Assembly: GCA_964580585.1 (NCBI GenBank)
Contig: CAZOKZ010000062.1
Span: 1-26,542 of the forward strand
DNA: 26,542 nt
Reading direction: 5' to 3'
Source: CAZOKZ01 sp964580585
GTDB taxonomy: Bacteria; Sumerlaeota; Sumerlaeia; SLMS01; JAHLLQ01
Under the pieces are notes generated by a model. It worked only from the letters and a program-made list of their open reading frames with translations, did not search any database and was not told the origin of the DNA. The stretch's first letter is position 1. The number at the start of each line of letters is the position of its first letter. A program made the translations under genes and the position numbers. This document shows, piece by piece, positions 16,243-23,581 of this stretch.

Positions 16243-16456
16243 ACCGAGCGCTCCCTTGGAGTTGAAATTAGGGCCATACCCCTTTGCTACTTGGTTGAAT
16301 TTGCTTATGTAAAATCGTGTTTGAATGACATATCGCCCTTTACAAGCTGTCAACGCCATTACCGACAAATCACACAATTATTCACGCAAAGGTGAAATAA
16401 ACGACCATTGTCAGAACGAATAAAAGACGTTTGGCTGAGGATGATTGTTTACATTT

Positions 16457-16472
16457 CGGTCGAATTTGACCG
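16457..16472. promoter_or_regulatory. Palindromic operator-like site
   Basis: CGGTCGAATTTGACCG is an almost perfect 16-bp palindrome (one central pair mismatched) about 80 bp upstream of the CHC2/TOPRIM gene, in the divergent gap 16243-16549. It could be a repressor site. No regulator can be assigned. Confidence 0.3.
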
Positions 16473-16549
16473 CCCGAGGATTCACACGATAAGATACGGA
16501 GGTCTGTTCCTTATAGACTTACCCTATATTTCCAGGAGAGCTTCCCTTC

Positions 16550-17650
16550 ATGAGCACCAAAAAGTGGGTCGATTACAAGGCGGTCAAGGAAGCCGTCACG
16601 ATTGAGCAGGTCCTGCGCGAGCGCGGGCTGTGGGACGATTTGAAGCCGCGCGGCGAGAACATGCAGGGATTCTGTCCCCTGCCCTCGCACACCGGCAAAG
16701 GCAAACGCTCGCCGTCGTTTTCGGTCAAGGCGGCCGCCGGGTGCTGGCACTGTTTTTCGTGTGGAGCTAAAGGCAACGTTATTGACCTGGTGGCTGCCCT
16801 CGATGGCGTGGAATTTAGAGAAGCGGCACTGCAACTGGCCGAACGGTACGGCGTCGGAAACGATACTCGTGAAGAAACCAAAAAGCCCGGCAAACGGGCT
16901 AAAGAGAAAAAAACGGCGGCTAAAAAGACCACCCGAAAGGCAAAACCGAAAGCCGAGACCTCGACCGAAGATCCAAAACAGGACTCGAACAAAGAACGCC
17001 TGGTCAACGTGCCGCTGGATTTTGAACTCACCAGCCTGGAAGCGGATCACCCGTATTTGCTCGAAGAGCGCGAGCTCCTGCCAACAACCGTGGCGTTTTT
17101 CGGCCTCGGGTATTGTTCGCGGGGTCTGATGAAAGGGCGCGTTGCCATTCCCATCCGCGTCGAGGAAAACCGCCTGGTCGGCTATGCTGGCCGAATTATC
17201 GACGATAGCGCAATCAACGAAGACACTCCCCGCTATATGTTTCCTCCCAAACGGGAAACGGACACGTCGATTATCGAATTTCATCGATCGGAGATTTTGT
17301 TCAACCTGCATAATTTGCGCGATCGGCCGCCGCGCCTGGTTATTGTTGTTGAGGGATTTTTTCCGGCCTTCTGGCTGTGGCAAAATGGCTATCAAAACGT
17401 CGTGGCGCTGATGGGCAGTTCCATGAGCGAGGTGCAGGAAAAACTGCTCTGCGAAACCTTGCGCCCGCAAGGTGGCGGCGCGGTACTGTTTACCGACGGG
17501 GACAAACCGGGCTACGATTGCGCCGAGAAAGCCGCTGCGCGTCTCAGCGAACACGTTTTTGTGCGCTGGGTGCGGCTGCCCGAAGGCCTCCAGCCTGACC
17601 ACCTCTCCCCTGCCGAACTCGATGGATACCTCGGGCAGTACCGGAGATGA
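16550..17650 (+). CDS. DnaG-like protein: CHC2 zinc finger plus TOPRIM
   Basis: A 366-residue protein with CAGGAGAGC upstream of ATG 16550. Residues 41-76 form a CHC2 zinc finger (C42, H47, C68, C71: GFCPLPSH ... GCWHCFSCGAKGN), as in bacterial primases. A Lys-rich linker (108-150) follows. A TOPRIM domain (about 198-345) has VVEGF (E268), then LFTDGDKPG (D316, D318), the metal ligands. It lacks the full DnaG RNA-polymerase length and helicase-binding domain (DnaG is near 600 residues), so it is more like primase-type proteins of plasmids and integrative elements. It overlaps the next gene by 4 bp. Role in element replication or transfer is inference. Confidence 0.8.
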   Translation: MSTKKWVDYKAVKEAVTIEQVLRERGLWDDLKPRGENMQGFCPLPSHTGKGKRSPSFSVKAAAGCWHCFSCGAKGNVIDLVAALDGVEFREAALQLAERYGVGNDTREETKKPGKRAKEKKTAAKKTTRKAKPKAETSTEDPKQDSNKERLVNVPLDFELTSLEADHPYLLEERELLPTTVAFFGLGYCSRGLMKGRVAIPIRVEENRLVGYAGRIIDDSAINEDTPRYMFPPKRETDTSIIEFHRSEILFNLHNLRDRPPRLVIVVEGFFPAFWLWQNGYQNVVALMGSSMSEVQEKLLCETLRPQGGGAVLFTDGDKPGYDCAEKAAARLSEHVFVRWVRLPEGLQPDHLSPAELDGYLGQYRR

Positions 17651-17931
17651 CCGCGATGGAGATACTGACCTATCAAAACGGCTCGGCCACGTGCGGCTAC
17701 GAGGAACATCTGCTTTCCGACGGCCGCCTGGCGGTGCTCTTCTCCGAATTGCCCGACAATCAGGGGCGTTCCGTGACCAATGCCATGGAAGAACTCGCCA
17801 CCTACGTCGCGCAGCTTCATGGCGTGACGGGCAAAGACCTGGTGGTCGCCGAGCACTACCCGGCCGATAAGGCGCGAAAAGAAGAAACGTTTGACGAAGT
17901 GCCTCAATACAATACTCAAGTTTTACAATAA
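17647..17931 (+). CDS. Small conserved hypothetical protein coupled to the CHC2/TOPRIM gene
   Basis: A 94-residue protein whose ATG overlaps the previous stop (ATGA), implying translational coupling. It contains DGRLAVLFSELPDNQGRSVT, NAMEELATYV, and DLVVAEHYPADK followed by EETFDEV. I recognise the RLAVxxxELPDNxGxSVTNAxE...EHYP pattern as a small family common on mobile elements, with no known function. The C-terminus after FDEV looks shortened compared with my memory of the family, consistent with a rearrangement at the cas junction. Confidence 0.65.
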   Translation: MTAMEILTYQNGSATCGYEEHLLSDGRLAVLFSELPDNQGRSVTNAMEELATYVAQLHGVTGKDLVVAEHYPADKARKEETFDEVPQYNTQVLQ

Positions 17932-18121
17932 ATCCAATCGTTTTTGGTGTTCATGTCCAAAGTGCAATGGAGTTTCGCGCAACTTTCCGACTCACGTACA
18001 TGACAAAGGACTTGCTCCTGTCGATACACAGATGCAAGCTGCGTATTGTGAAGCAATAACACGCTTCGGATTCACGGCGGTTCATTATATTTGGGATATC
18101 GTATGGGAAGTCCCGCATTAG
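17891..18121 (+). other. Possible gene fragment at the junction before cas3
   Basis: An open frame overlapping the previous gene and ending 10 bp before cas3. The part after 17931 has coding-like residues: RFWCSCPKCNG (a C-x-C-x-x-C cluster), HVHDKG, then FTAVHYIWDIVWEVPH. There is no ribosome binding site, and the start (TTG 17891) lies inside the preceding gene. It may be a 3' remnant left where the cas locus joined the primase-type genes, or noise. Otherwise the 17932-18131 gap holds nothing recognisable. Confidence 0.25.
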
Positions 18122-18131
18122 GGTTGGTCCG

Positions 18132-20921
18132 ATGGGAGAGTTTCTTTATCAGGCACTCTGGGCAAAGTCATCACCGTTTCATCCACTTTGGTGCCACTTG
18201 ATTGATGTGGGGGCAGTGGCAACGATACTTTGGGATGAGATATATCCCAATGGCTGGAAACAGCATCTTGCCCAATCTCTATTCCTTGATTTAGATGAAA
18301 CGCGCAACCTGGTCATCTGGCTCGCGGCAGTCCATGACATAGGCAAGGCCAGTCCGCAGTTTCAAAGTTTGGATGAGAACCTAAAAGAAAAAGTAAAGAA
18401 CGCAAAACTTTTCTTCCCTTCATCTATAAATAAAATCCCCCACGGCGATATCAGTGCCGAAATTCTGGTACCTTACCTCAAAAAACTCGGTTGGACAAAA
18501 GGCATTGCCAGCATGGCGGCGCGTGCCACGGGCGGCCATCACGGGTTCCCACCAAAGTTTACCGAAGAGACGTGGGCGTGCGAGCCCGAATTCGGTGGTC
18601 GCCCTTCGTCGATGAACAAGTGCAAATACACGCCCGATTCGTGGAAATCCGTCCAAATTGATCTGATTCGCGAGGTCCTACCAGCACTTGGTTTGCATGA
18701 TCCCCTTCAGCCGAATTCCAACACGGCTCAAATCGCCGTCGCCTTCATCGACATCGCGGGATTCATTAGTTTTTCCGACTGGATTGGTTCAGCGAATCAA
18801 TTTTTCTCCGAAAAAATCGGCGGCGAAAAAGCTAACGAAGATTCTCCTTCGGAATACACGCAAAAGGCATACGTTCAAGCGCGAAAAGCACTCGAATCTT
18901 TTGGCTGGAATCGCCTTAAGGAAATCCAGGCTTCTCGCTCCTATTCAGCATTGTTTCCCACCATCGTCGAACCGCGCCCGCTTCAGCAGCAGGTGCAGCA
19001 AATTCTTGGCGATCACCCAGACACGCGGTTTTTGCTGATCGAAGCCCCCATGGGCGAGGGCAAAACCGAAGCTGCGCTTTTTGCCGCACGCCATTGGCTG
19101 CAGCATTTCAATCAGCGCGGCGTGTATCTTGCCCTTCCCACTCAAGCCACCAGCAATGCCATGCACGATCGATTCGTACAATGGTTCGGGAAGTTGGGAG
19201 TTGGCGACGCCAATGTGCTGCTGCTTCACGGCGGGTTTATCAAACCCGAGCATTACGAAAATATGAAAGCGTGGTCCAAGACGCAATTTTTCGAAAAAGA
19301 CCCCGCTTCCAAAAACGAAGAACGCGACATGGGTTCGGCCCGCGCGGACGAATGGTTTCTCCAAGCCAAGCGTGGCTTGCTTGCTCCATTTGGCGTCGGA
19401 ACCATCGACCAAGCCTTGCTCGCCGTGTTGCCCTGCCAACACCATTTCGTGCGATTGCATGGTCTGGCGGGCAAAACCATCATCTTCGACGAAGTCCATG
19501 CTTACGACGCCTACACCGGAAAATTGCTCGACCTCCTGTTGGAATATCTACGCGCTATCGACTGCACCGTCGTGATGCTTTCGGCAACGCTGCCCGCCAA
19601 GCGTCGCGCGGAACTCTATCAAGCCTACACGGGGCGGACAATTGAAGCAGCCTCGCCTTATCCGCGCATTCTGGCAGCGACCAACGCAAAAAATTTGCCT
19701 GCCGTCACATTTGAAACCTCGCCCTCATCGTCCAAAACCGTGGCAGTCGATTGGTTACCTTCCGACCTCGACGCCGCGTTGATGGCCTTGTCCGACCGAT
19801 TGGGCGAACGCGGTTGCGCCGCGTTTGTTTTCAACACCGTGGGCGATGCGCAAACGGCGTATCGGCGCGCCAAAGAACTCGGATTGTTCGATCCCGCCAA
19901 GGAAGAACTCACGATTCTGCATTCACGTTTTACGTTCGGTGACCGCCAGACGCGGGAAGAAAACCTGCTCAAGCATTTTGGCAAAGGAAACGCCGACCGC
20001 CCCCCGGGTCGCGCGCTCGTTGTCGCCACTCAAGTGATCGAACAATCGCTCGACTTGGATTTCGATCTCATGGCGTCGGACATCGCGCCCATCGATTTGC
20101 TGCTCCAACGCACCGGGCGTCTGCACCGTCACGAGCGCCCAAACCGTCCGGAACATTTATGCAAACCGGTGCTCCTGGTGCGCGAACCGGAAATGGGAGC
20201 CGAAGGGCCAAACTACGGGAAATCGGCCTTTGTGTATGGTCCGCCCATTTTAATGCGAACGCACGCGTTGCTAACAACACGGAACGAGCTTCAGGTGCCC
20301 GAACAAGTCGAGGCGTTGATCGAGGCAGTGTATGGCGATGAGGGAGAAGTGATCCTGCCGGATGCATGGCGGGAGAAGTATCGGTCCGAGTTGAAAGATT
20401 TCGAAAAGAAAATGCGGCAAAGCCGACGACATGCAGATCGCAATTCGCTTCGTTCCGTGCAAACTGCGAATTACTGGGAATCACCTCCTGAGTATACCGC
20501 TGATGAAATCGACCCCGAAGCGCACGCCGACTTAAGGCCGATGACGCGCGAGGGCGATGAAACCGTTCGCGCTCTGTGCTTGCATCAGGTTGATGGACAA
20601 CTTTGTTTGGATCGCGAGGGATCTCAACCGATTAATGAATCCAAGCCACCCGACCGAAAGACATTAGAACGCTTGCTTCATTTTGTGGCGACACTTCCCG
20701 CTTGGTATTTAGGCGCCAAAAAGTCCAAGGATGGAAATGTCATTCGCACTCCTGACGATCTTTGTCCCGTTCCATCTGCGTGGCAACGAAACGGGATTTT
20801 ACGACATCTACCGGTGATACAATTTAAGGAAGGCCGGTTTATATTATCAAAAAACAGGTGGGTGGTTTGGGATGAAGAAACGGGAATTGGAGACGAAATC
20901 CAAAAGGACGAACAAACTTGA
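18132..20921 (+). CDS. cas3: Cas3, HD nuclease-helicase of type I-E
   Basis: A 929-residue protein, the usual size for fused type I-E Cas3. The HD nuclease domain comes first: H22 in CHLIDVG, H68-D69 in AAVHDIGK, GGHHG at 134-138, SDW at 215-217. The SF2 helicase follows: GEGKT (308-312, motif I), LPTQATSNAM (335-344), DEVH (453-456, motif II), SAT (484-486, motif III), then VATQVIEQSLDLD and QRTGRLHRH (659-667, motif VI). It unwinds and degrades the target strand after Cascade binds. All key motifs are present. It is separated from the Cascade genes by about 500 bp holding the CreTA-like element, so it may be transcribed apart from cas8e. No clear ribosome binding site precedes ATG 18132. 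Confidence 0.96.
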   Translation: MGEFLYQALWAKSSPFHPLWCHLIDVGAVATILWDEIYPNGWKQHLAQSLFLDLDETRNLVIWLAAVHDIGKASPQFQSLDENLKEKVKNAKLFFPSSINKIPHGDISAEILVPYLKKLGWTKGIASMAARATGGHHGFPPKFTEETWACEPEFGGRPSSMNKCKYTPDSWKSVQIDLIREVLPALGLHDPLQPNSNTAQIAVAFIDIAGFISFSDWIGSANQFFSEKIGGEKANEDSPSEYTQKAYVQARKALESFGWNRLKEIQASRSYSALFPTIVEPRPLQQQVQQILGDHPDTRFLLIEAPMGEGKTEAALFAARHWLQHFNQRGVYLALPTQATSNAMHDRFVQWFGKLGVGDANVLLLHGGFIKPEHYENMKAWSKTQFFEKDPASKNEERDMGSARADEWFLQAKRGLLAPFGVGTIDQALLAVLPCQHHFVRLHGLAGKTIIFDEVHAYDAYTGKLLDLLLEYLRAIDCTVVMLSATLPAKRRAELYQAYTGRTIEAASPYPRILAATNAKNLPAVTFETSPSSSKTVAVDWLPSDLDAALMALSDRLGERGCAAFVFNTVGDAQTAYRRAKELGLFDPAKEELTILHSRFTFGDRQTREENLLKHFGKGNADRPPGRALVVATQVIEQSLDLDFDLMASDIAPIDLLLQRTGRLHRHERPNRPEHLCKPVLLVREPEMGAEGPNYGKSAFVYGPPILMRTHALLTTRNELQVPEQVEALIEAVYGDEGEVILPDAWREKYRSELKDFEKKMRQSRRHADRNSLRSVQTANYWESPPEYTADEIDPEAHADLRPMTREGDETVRALCLHQVDGQLCLDREGSQPINESKPPDRKTLERLLHFVATLPAWYLGAKKSKDGNVIRTPDDLCPVPSAWQRNGILRHLPVIQFKEGRFILSKNRWVVWDEETGIGDEIQKDEQT

Positions 20922-20937
20922 GAATTTATCGGCATTT

Positions 20938-20975
20938 ACGGGGAGCGGTAACGACTATTCGTCACCGCTCCCCGT
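20938..20975. terminator. Strong hairpin just after cas3
   Basis: A 17-bp stem with one mismatch and a 4-base loop (CTAT), centred on GGGGAGCGGT / ACCGCTCCCC. It starts 17 bp after the cas3 stop and abuts the first CRISPR-like repeat. It has no T tract, so it may stabilise or attenuate the cas3 transcript rather than terminate it fully. Confidence 0.5.
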
Positions 20976-21061
20976 GCTCCCGCATGTGCGGGATGGGTAT
21001 TTATACACCAGTAAAAAGTGAGTCTCACACTGGTTCACCACCGCTTATGCGGTATCAAGAA
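20974..21061 (+). CRISPR. Degenerate one-spacer mini-CRISPR (CreA/CreR-like guide RNA candidate)
   Basis: Repeat-like unit 1 (20974-21000) begins GTGCTCCCGCATGTGCGGG, a near match to the type I-E form GTGCTCCCCGC...GCGGGGATG, with a perfect CCCGCA/TGCGGG stem. Unit 2 (about 21033-21061) has core CCGCTTATGCGG against CCGCATGTGCGG in unit 1, with an ACCGC/GCGGT stem. The cores start at 20980 and 21041, exactly 61 bp apart, equal to a 29-bp repeat plus 32-bp spacer. The spacer is 21001-21032. The last 8 bases of unit 1 (ATGGGTAT) would be the 5' handle. Repeats degenerate in sequence but keep their stem and spacing, as in CreA antitoxin and CreR RNAs found between cas genes. Function is inferred. 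Confidence 0.7.
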
Positions 21062-21105
21062 CCTATTCCATGTGGATTTAACCAGTCAACAGATAATCTC
21101 ACACC

Positions 21106-21133
21106 TTGTTTTTCCCTTGACCTACAGAATAAT
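21106..21133 (+). promoter_or_regulatory. Candidate promoter of the CreT-like RNA
   Basis: A -10-like AATAAT at 21128-21133 (5 of 6 to consensus) with TTGTTT at 21106-21111 at 16-bp spacing; TTGACC at 21117-21122 is an alternative -35 with a poor -10 (ACAAAT, 21140-21145). The region is AT-rich and lies just downstream of the DNA matching the mini-CRISPR spacer (21081-21104). The exact start site is not determined. Confidence 0.35.
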
Positions 21134-21151
21134 TTTTGCACAAATCGCACA

Positions 21152-21181
21152 CGCTTGGCAGTGCGGCTACACTGCCAAGCG
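21152..21181. repeat. Perfect 12-bp inverted repeat (hairpin)
   Basis: CGCTTGGCAGTG and its exact reverse complement around a 6-base loop. It lies 26 bp upstream of the tiny-ORF ribosome binding site, within the proposed CreT-like RNA; it could protect the RNA's 5' end or act as an operator. Confidence 0.7.
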
Positions 21182-21221
21182 ATATTCCGTCAGGACTATT
21201 ATCAAAGAAAGGAGTCGCGTC

Positions 21222-21254
21222 ATGAATCCGCTACCTCGACAGATAATAGCTTGA
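21222..21254 (+). CDS. 10-codon mini-ORF with tandem AUA codons
   Basis: ATG 21222 to TGA 21254 encodes MNPLPRQIIA. AAAGGAG at 21208-21214 is 7 bases upstream, as good as any ribosome binding site in the window. The codons include CTA, CGA and two consecutive ATA near the end; ATA needs the rare lysidine-modified tRNA-Ile in bacteria and looks uncommon in the flanking cas genes. A hairpin follows the stop. As a peptide it is unlikely to matter; as a codon trap it resembles CreT. Confidence 0.5.
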   Translation: MNPLPRQIIA

Positions 21255-21386
21255 GGGTGTCGGGGGAGCACCCGCTAGACAGCGTAGTGACTCAGAGACG
21301 AGACAACTACTATCATTCTCCCCCCTTTCAATGCAACAGTGAAACTGCTGCAACCCATGGTCTGCGTGGTCTGGGAGTCATGTGTG

Positions 21387-21408
21387 ATCGTGGCTCCCAG
21401 GCCACGAT
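21387..21408. promoter_or_regulatory. Inverted repeat just upstream of cas8e
   Basis: ATCGTGGC and GCCACGAT around a 6-base loop, ending 14 bp before the cas8e start codon and next to its ribosome binding site (GAGG, 21412-21415). It could be an operator or a hairpin affecting cas8e translation. The stretch 21274-21386 shows no gene. Confidence 0.45.
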
Positions 21409-21422
21409 GAGTGAGGATTTTA

Positions 21423-22982
21423 ATGGATCTTGCATTTAATCTACTAGAAGAAAACTGGATTTCGTGCCAAACTGCCGAAGGGGAATCAAAACCCCTGGGC
21501 TTATCTCAATTGTTTCATTTAGCCAATCAACTCCATGAAATTGTCGATGGATCGCCTTTGGTGCGAGTGGCGCTGCATCGGCTCCTGCTGGCCATTCTTT
21601 ATCGTACGCAGAAAATAGAGTCGCTCGACGATTGGCTGGCGCTTTGGAATAATGGATGGGATCGGGACGCCATTGATACCTATTTGGAAAATTGGCGAGA
21701 TCGTTTCGATCTTTTTTCGGATAAATATCCTTTTTTCCAACGGGCCGATTTAGATTTGGGCACCAAGACAACACCGCTGGTCAAGCTCGTCCCGGAATTT
21801 GCGGCGGGAAACAACAAACAACTTTTTGATCATTCGTCGGATGATTTGCTGCGAGCATTTTCTCCCGGCGAAGCCGCACGATTTCTTGTCGCGACCCAGT
21901 ATTGGTCCATTGGCGGCGGAGTCAGCGCTGGCAAACGACCAAACTTCACGACCAGCCCATTATCCAAAGGCGCGTGCATTCTTCCCCAAGGCGAAACACT
22001 CGAAAAAACGCTGCTGCTCAATCTTGTCCCGTGTAGTCATCTGACAAATTCACCCCGTCAGGTTTATTTCGACGACGAGGAAGACTCCGCTGTTTGGGAA
22101 CGCGCAGGAGAGGAGATGGTTAATGAACGAATGTTGCTGGGCGTTGCTGATTATCTTACTTGGCAATGTCGGTATATTCGTTTGTTGCCGGAACCGGACG
22201 GTATGGTCCGACATGTTTACTACGCCCAAGGGGAAAAAATTGAATTGGATGGTAGTTCCCTAGTCGATCCTTTCCACGCCTATGAGAAATCAAAGAAGGA
22301 AGGTTACTATTCTAAATCGGTGAACACAGACCGAGCGGCTTGGCGTGATTCGAGCAGTTTGTTCAATACCTTCGAAGCTGAAGACCAACAGGGAAGTTGT
22401 GCTGCTTTAAAGAACCTGAAATCCGTGTGGGAAAATCGCGCTCCCCAAAATCTACCAAAAGTTTTTCCAGTCTTTGTTGGAGGCATCGCTTTGCCGGGTG
22501 GGCAACCTCCGCCGGATCTTTGGATTGGCGAAACCTTTCAAATTCCAATCGAGCTGTTTGACGATGAGAAATATATGAGTCGTTTGAAAACAGCTTTGGC
22601 ATTAGCAGATGATGTACGGTCAGTTGTAATTTCTGGTGTTCGCAAATATGCCACCGAGTTGTTGAAGCATGAACATGGTTCGGTCGATAAAGATGCGGCG
22701 AAAAAACTCGCCGATGCTCTTTCGCGCGAGGCGGATTATTGGGCTGCGCTTGAAGCGCCGTTTCATCAATATCTCAGTGAACTCGGCAAGGAAGAAACAT
22801 TCACAGACAACGAGGCGCAATGGCGAGAAAAAGTTCGTCGCTCGGCTATCGAGGCATTCGATTCGGCGCTTGCTTCACAAGATGCAACGGGCCGACATTT
22901 GCGTGCGTTGAATGCTGCCCGAGCATCGTTTTATGGTGAAAAATATGGACTCAGAAAATATTATCCGAAGGAGGAGGAATGA
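21423..22982 (+). CDS. casA: Cas8e (Cse1/CasA), large Cascade subunit
   Basis: A 519-residue protein; ATG 21423 follows GAGG at 21412-21415, giving MDLAFNLLEENWISC, the typical Cse1 start (NLL-x-x-x-WI). Length fits Cse1 (about 500 residues). The N-terminal globular part includes LLLAILYRTQ and FFQRADLDLG; GGGVSAGKRPNF and PPDLWIGET are family-like segments; the C-terminal half is the helical bundle. In Cascade it recognises the PAM and recruits Cas3. First gene of cas8e-cse2-cas7e-cas5e-cas6e; overlaps cse2 by 1-4 bp. The region upstream has the CreTA-like element, the likely point of control. Confidence 0.93.
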   Translation: MDLAFNLLEENWISCQTAEGESKPLGLSQLFHLANQLHEIVDGSPLVRVALHRLLLAILYRTQKIESLDDWLALWNNGWDRDAIDTYLENWRDRFDLFSDKYPFFQRADLDLGTKTTPLVKLVPEFAAGNNKQLFDHSSDDLLRAFSPGEAARFLVATQYWSIGGGVSAGKRPNFTTSPLSKGACILPQGETLEKTLLLNLVPCSHLTNSPRQVYFDDEEDSAVWERAGEEMVNERMLLGVADYLTWQCRYIRLLPEPDGMVRHVYYAQGEKIELDGSSLVDPFHAYEKSKKEGYYSKSVNTDRAAWRDSSSLFNTFEAEDQQGSCAALKNLKSVWENRAPQNLPKVFPVFVGGIALPGGQPPPDLWIGETFQIPIELFDDEKYMSRLKTALALADDVRSVVISGVRKYATELLKHEHGSVDKDAAKKLADALSREADYWAALEAPFHQYLSELGKEETFTDNEAQWREKVRRSAIEAFDSALASQDATGRHLRALNAARASFYGEKYGLRKYYPKEEE

Positions 22983-23539
22983 TGAGCGAGTTGGAAGTAG
23001 CAGAAAAATCAAAGCAAAGAACCAGTCCATTGCTGGAACATCTTTTCAAACTAAAGCGCGAAGATAATCGCGGCCCGTTGGCAGAGCTTCGACGCGGCGC
23101 GGGCGAATATCCGAATTACAGCGAGCGCGTACTGCGACATGTGGCTCCGTTTTTTCCAAAAGAAGCTAAACCTTCGCGAGAGAATGCACTACTCATGATC
23201 GCCACGCTTTTCGCACTGCATCCCTCGGATCACGATGCCGATTTGAACATGGGGATGATACTAAGAATGGTGGGTGAAAAGAAGGGAAGCATGGAAGCCG
23301 TCGAACGGCGTTTTCTTTCACTTCTCGGAGCCAGCCCAGATGAACTCGCTACTCATTTACGTCATGCGGTATCGCTCGCCGAAGGAGTTGGTGTTTCCAT
23401 CGGTTGGTATCGTTTGCTTCGCGATGTTGAAAAGTTACTTTCCGGCTACGAAGAAAATCGCCAATATGTCGTTCGCGCTTGGTCGCGTTCTTTTTGGTCT
23501 CATTACAAATCCGACGATGATGAATCGTCTGAATCCTGA
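22982..23539 (+). CDS. casB: Cse2 (CasB, Cas11e), small Cascade subunit
   Basis: A 185-residue all-helical protein. Two ATGs, 22979 and 22982, are possible; the second is preferred because AAGGAGGAGG lies at 22968-22977. Features fit Cse2: LKREDNRGPLAELRRGAGEY near the N-terminus, HVAPFFP, and WYRLLRDVEKL at the C-terminal third, the usual Cse2 pattern in type I-E operons. Two copies form the belly of Cascade and stabilise the displaced strand. The ATGATGA junction with cas8e implies translational coupling. Confidence 0.92.
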   Translation: MSELEVAEKSKQRTSPLLEHLFKLKREDNRGPLAELRRGAGEYPNYSERVLRHVAPFFPKEAKPSRENALLMIATLFALHPSDHDADLNMGMILRMVGEKKGSMEAVERRFLSLLGASPDELATHLRHAVSLAEGVGVSIGWYRLLRDVEKLLSGYEENRQYVVRAWSRSFWSHYKSDDDESSES

Positions 23540-23581
23540 ATCTTTGCTCCATTTCACTTATCTCAAGAGGAGAAGTATCCC

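Larger units (their letters stand above)
21140..21273 (+). ncRNA. CreT-like toxic RNA candidate
   Basis: The proposed transcript has a perfect 12-bp hairpin near its 5' end (21152-21181), an ideal ribosome binding site AAAGGAG (21208-21214) 7 bases before an ATG, a 10-codon ORF, and a GGGTG/CACCC hairpin (21255-21273) at once after the stop. CreT of Haloarcula hispanica is an RNA of this design: strong Shine-Dalgarno, minimal ORF, tandem rare codons that trap a rare tRNA. The boundaries given are estimates. The match is in architecture, not sequence. Confidence 0.5.

Noticed and set aside
16511..17602. Long minus-strand frame opposite the CHC2/TOPRIM gene
   Set aside because: It is a shadow of a GC-rich gene with clear zinc-finger and TOPRIM motifs on the plus strand.
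21033..21061. Unit 2 as a type I-F repeat (GTTCAC start, AAGAA end)
   Set aside because: The cas genes are plainly type I-E, and the 61-bp spacing and core fit unit 1; the I-F resemblance is likely chance.
21018..21254. A 78-codon frame in the cas3-cas8e gap
   Set aside because: It has no ribosome binding site at its start, runs through two hairpins and the repeat unit, and only its last ten codons have a strong start signal; these are reported as the mini-ORF.
20918..21439. A 173-codon frame covering the same gap
   Set aside because: It starts inside the end of cas3, crosses all palindromic elements and ends inside cas8e, with no protein-like composition.
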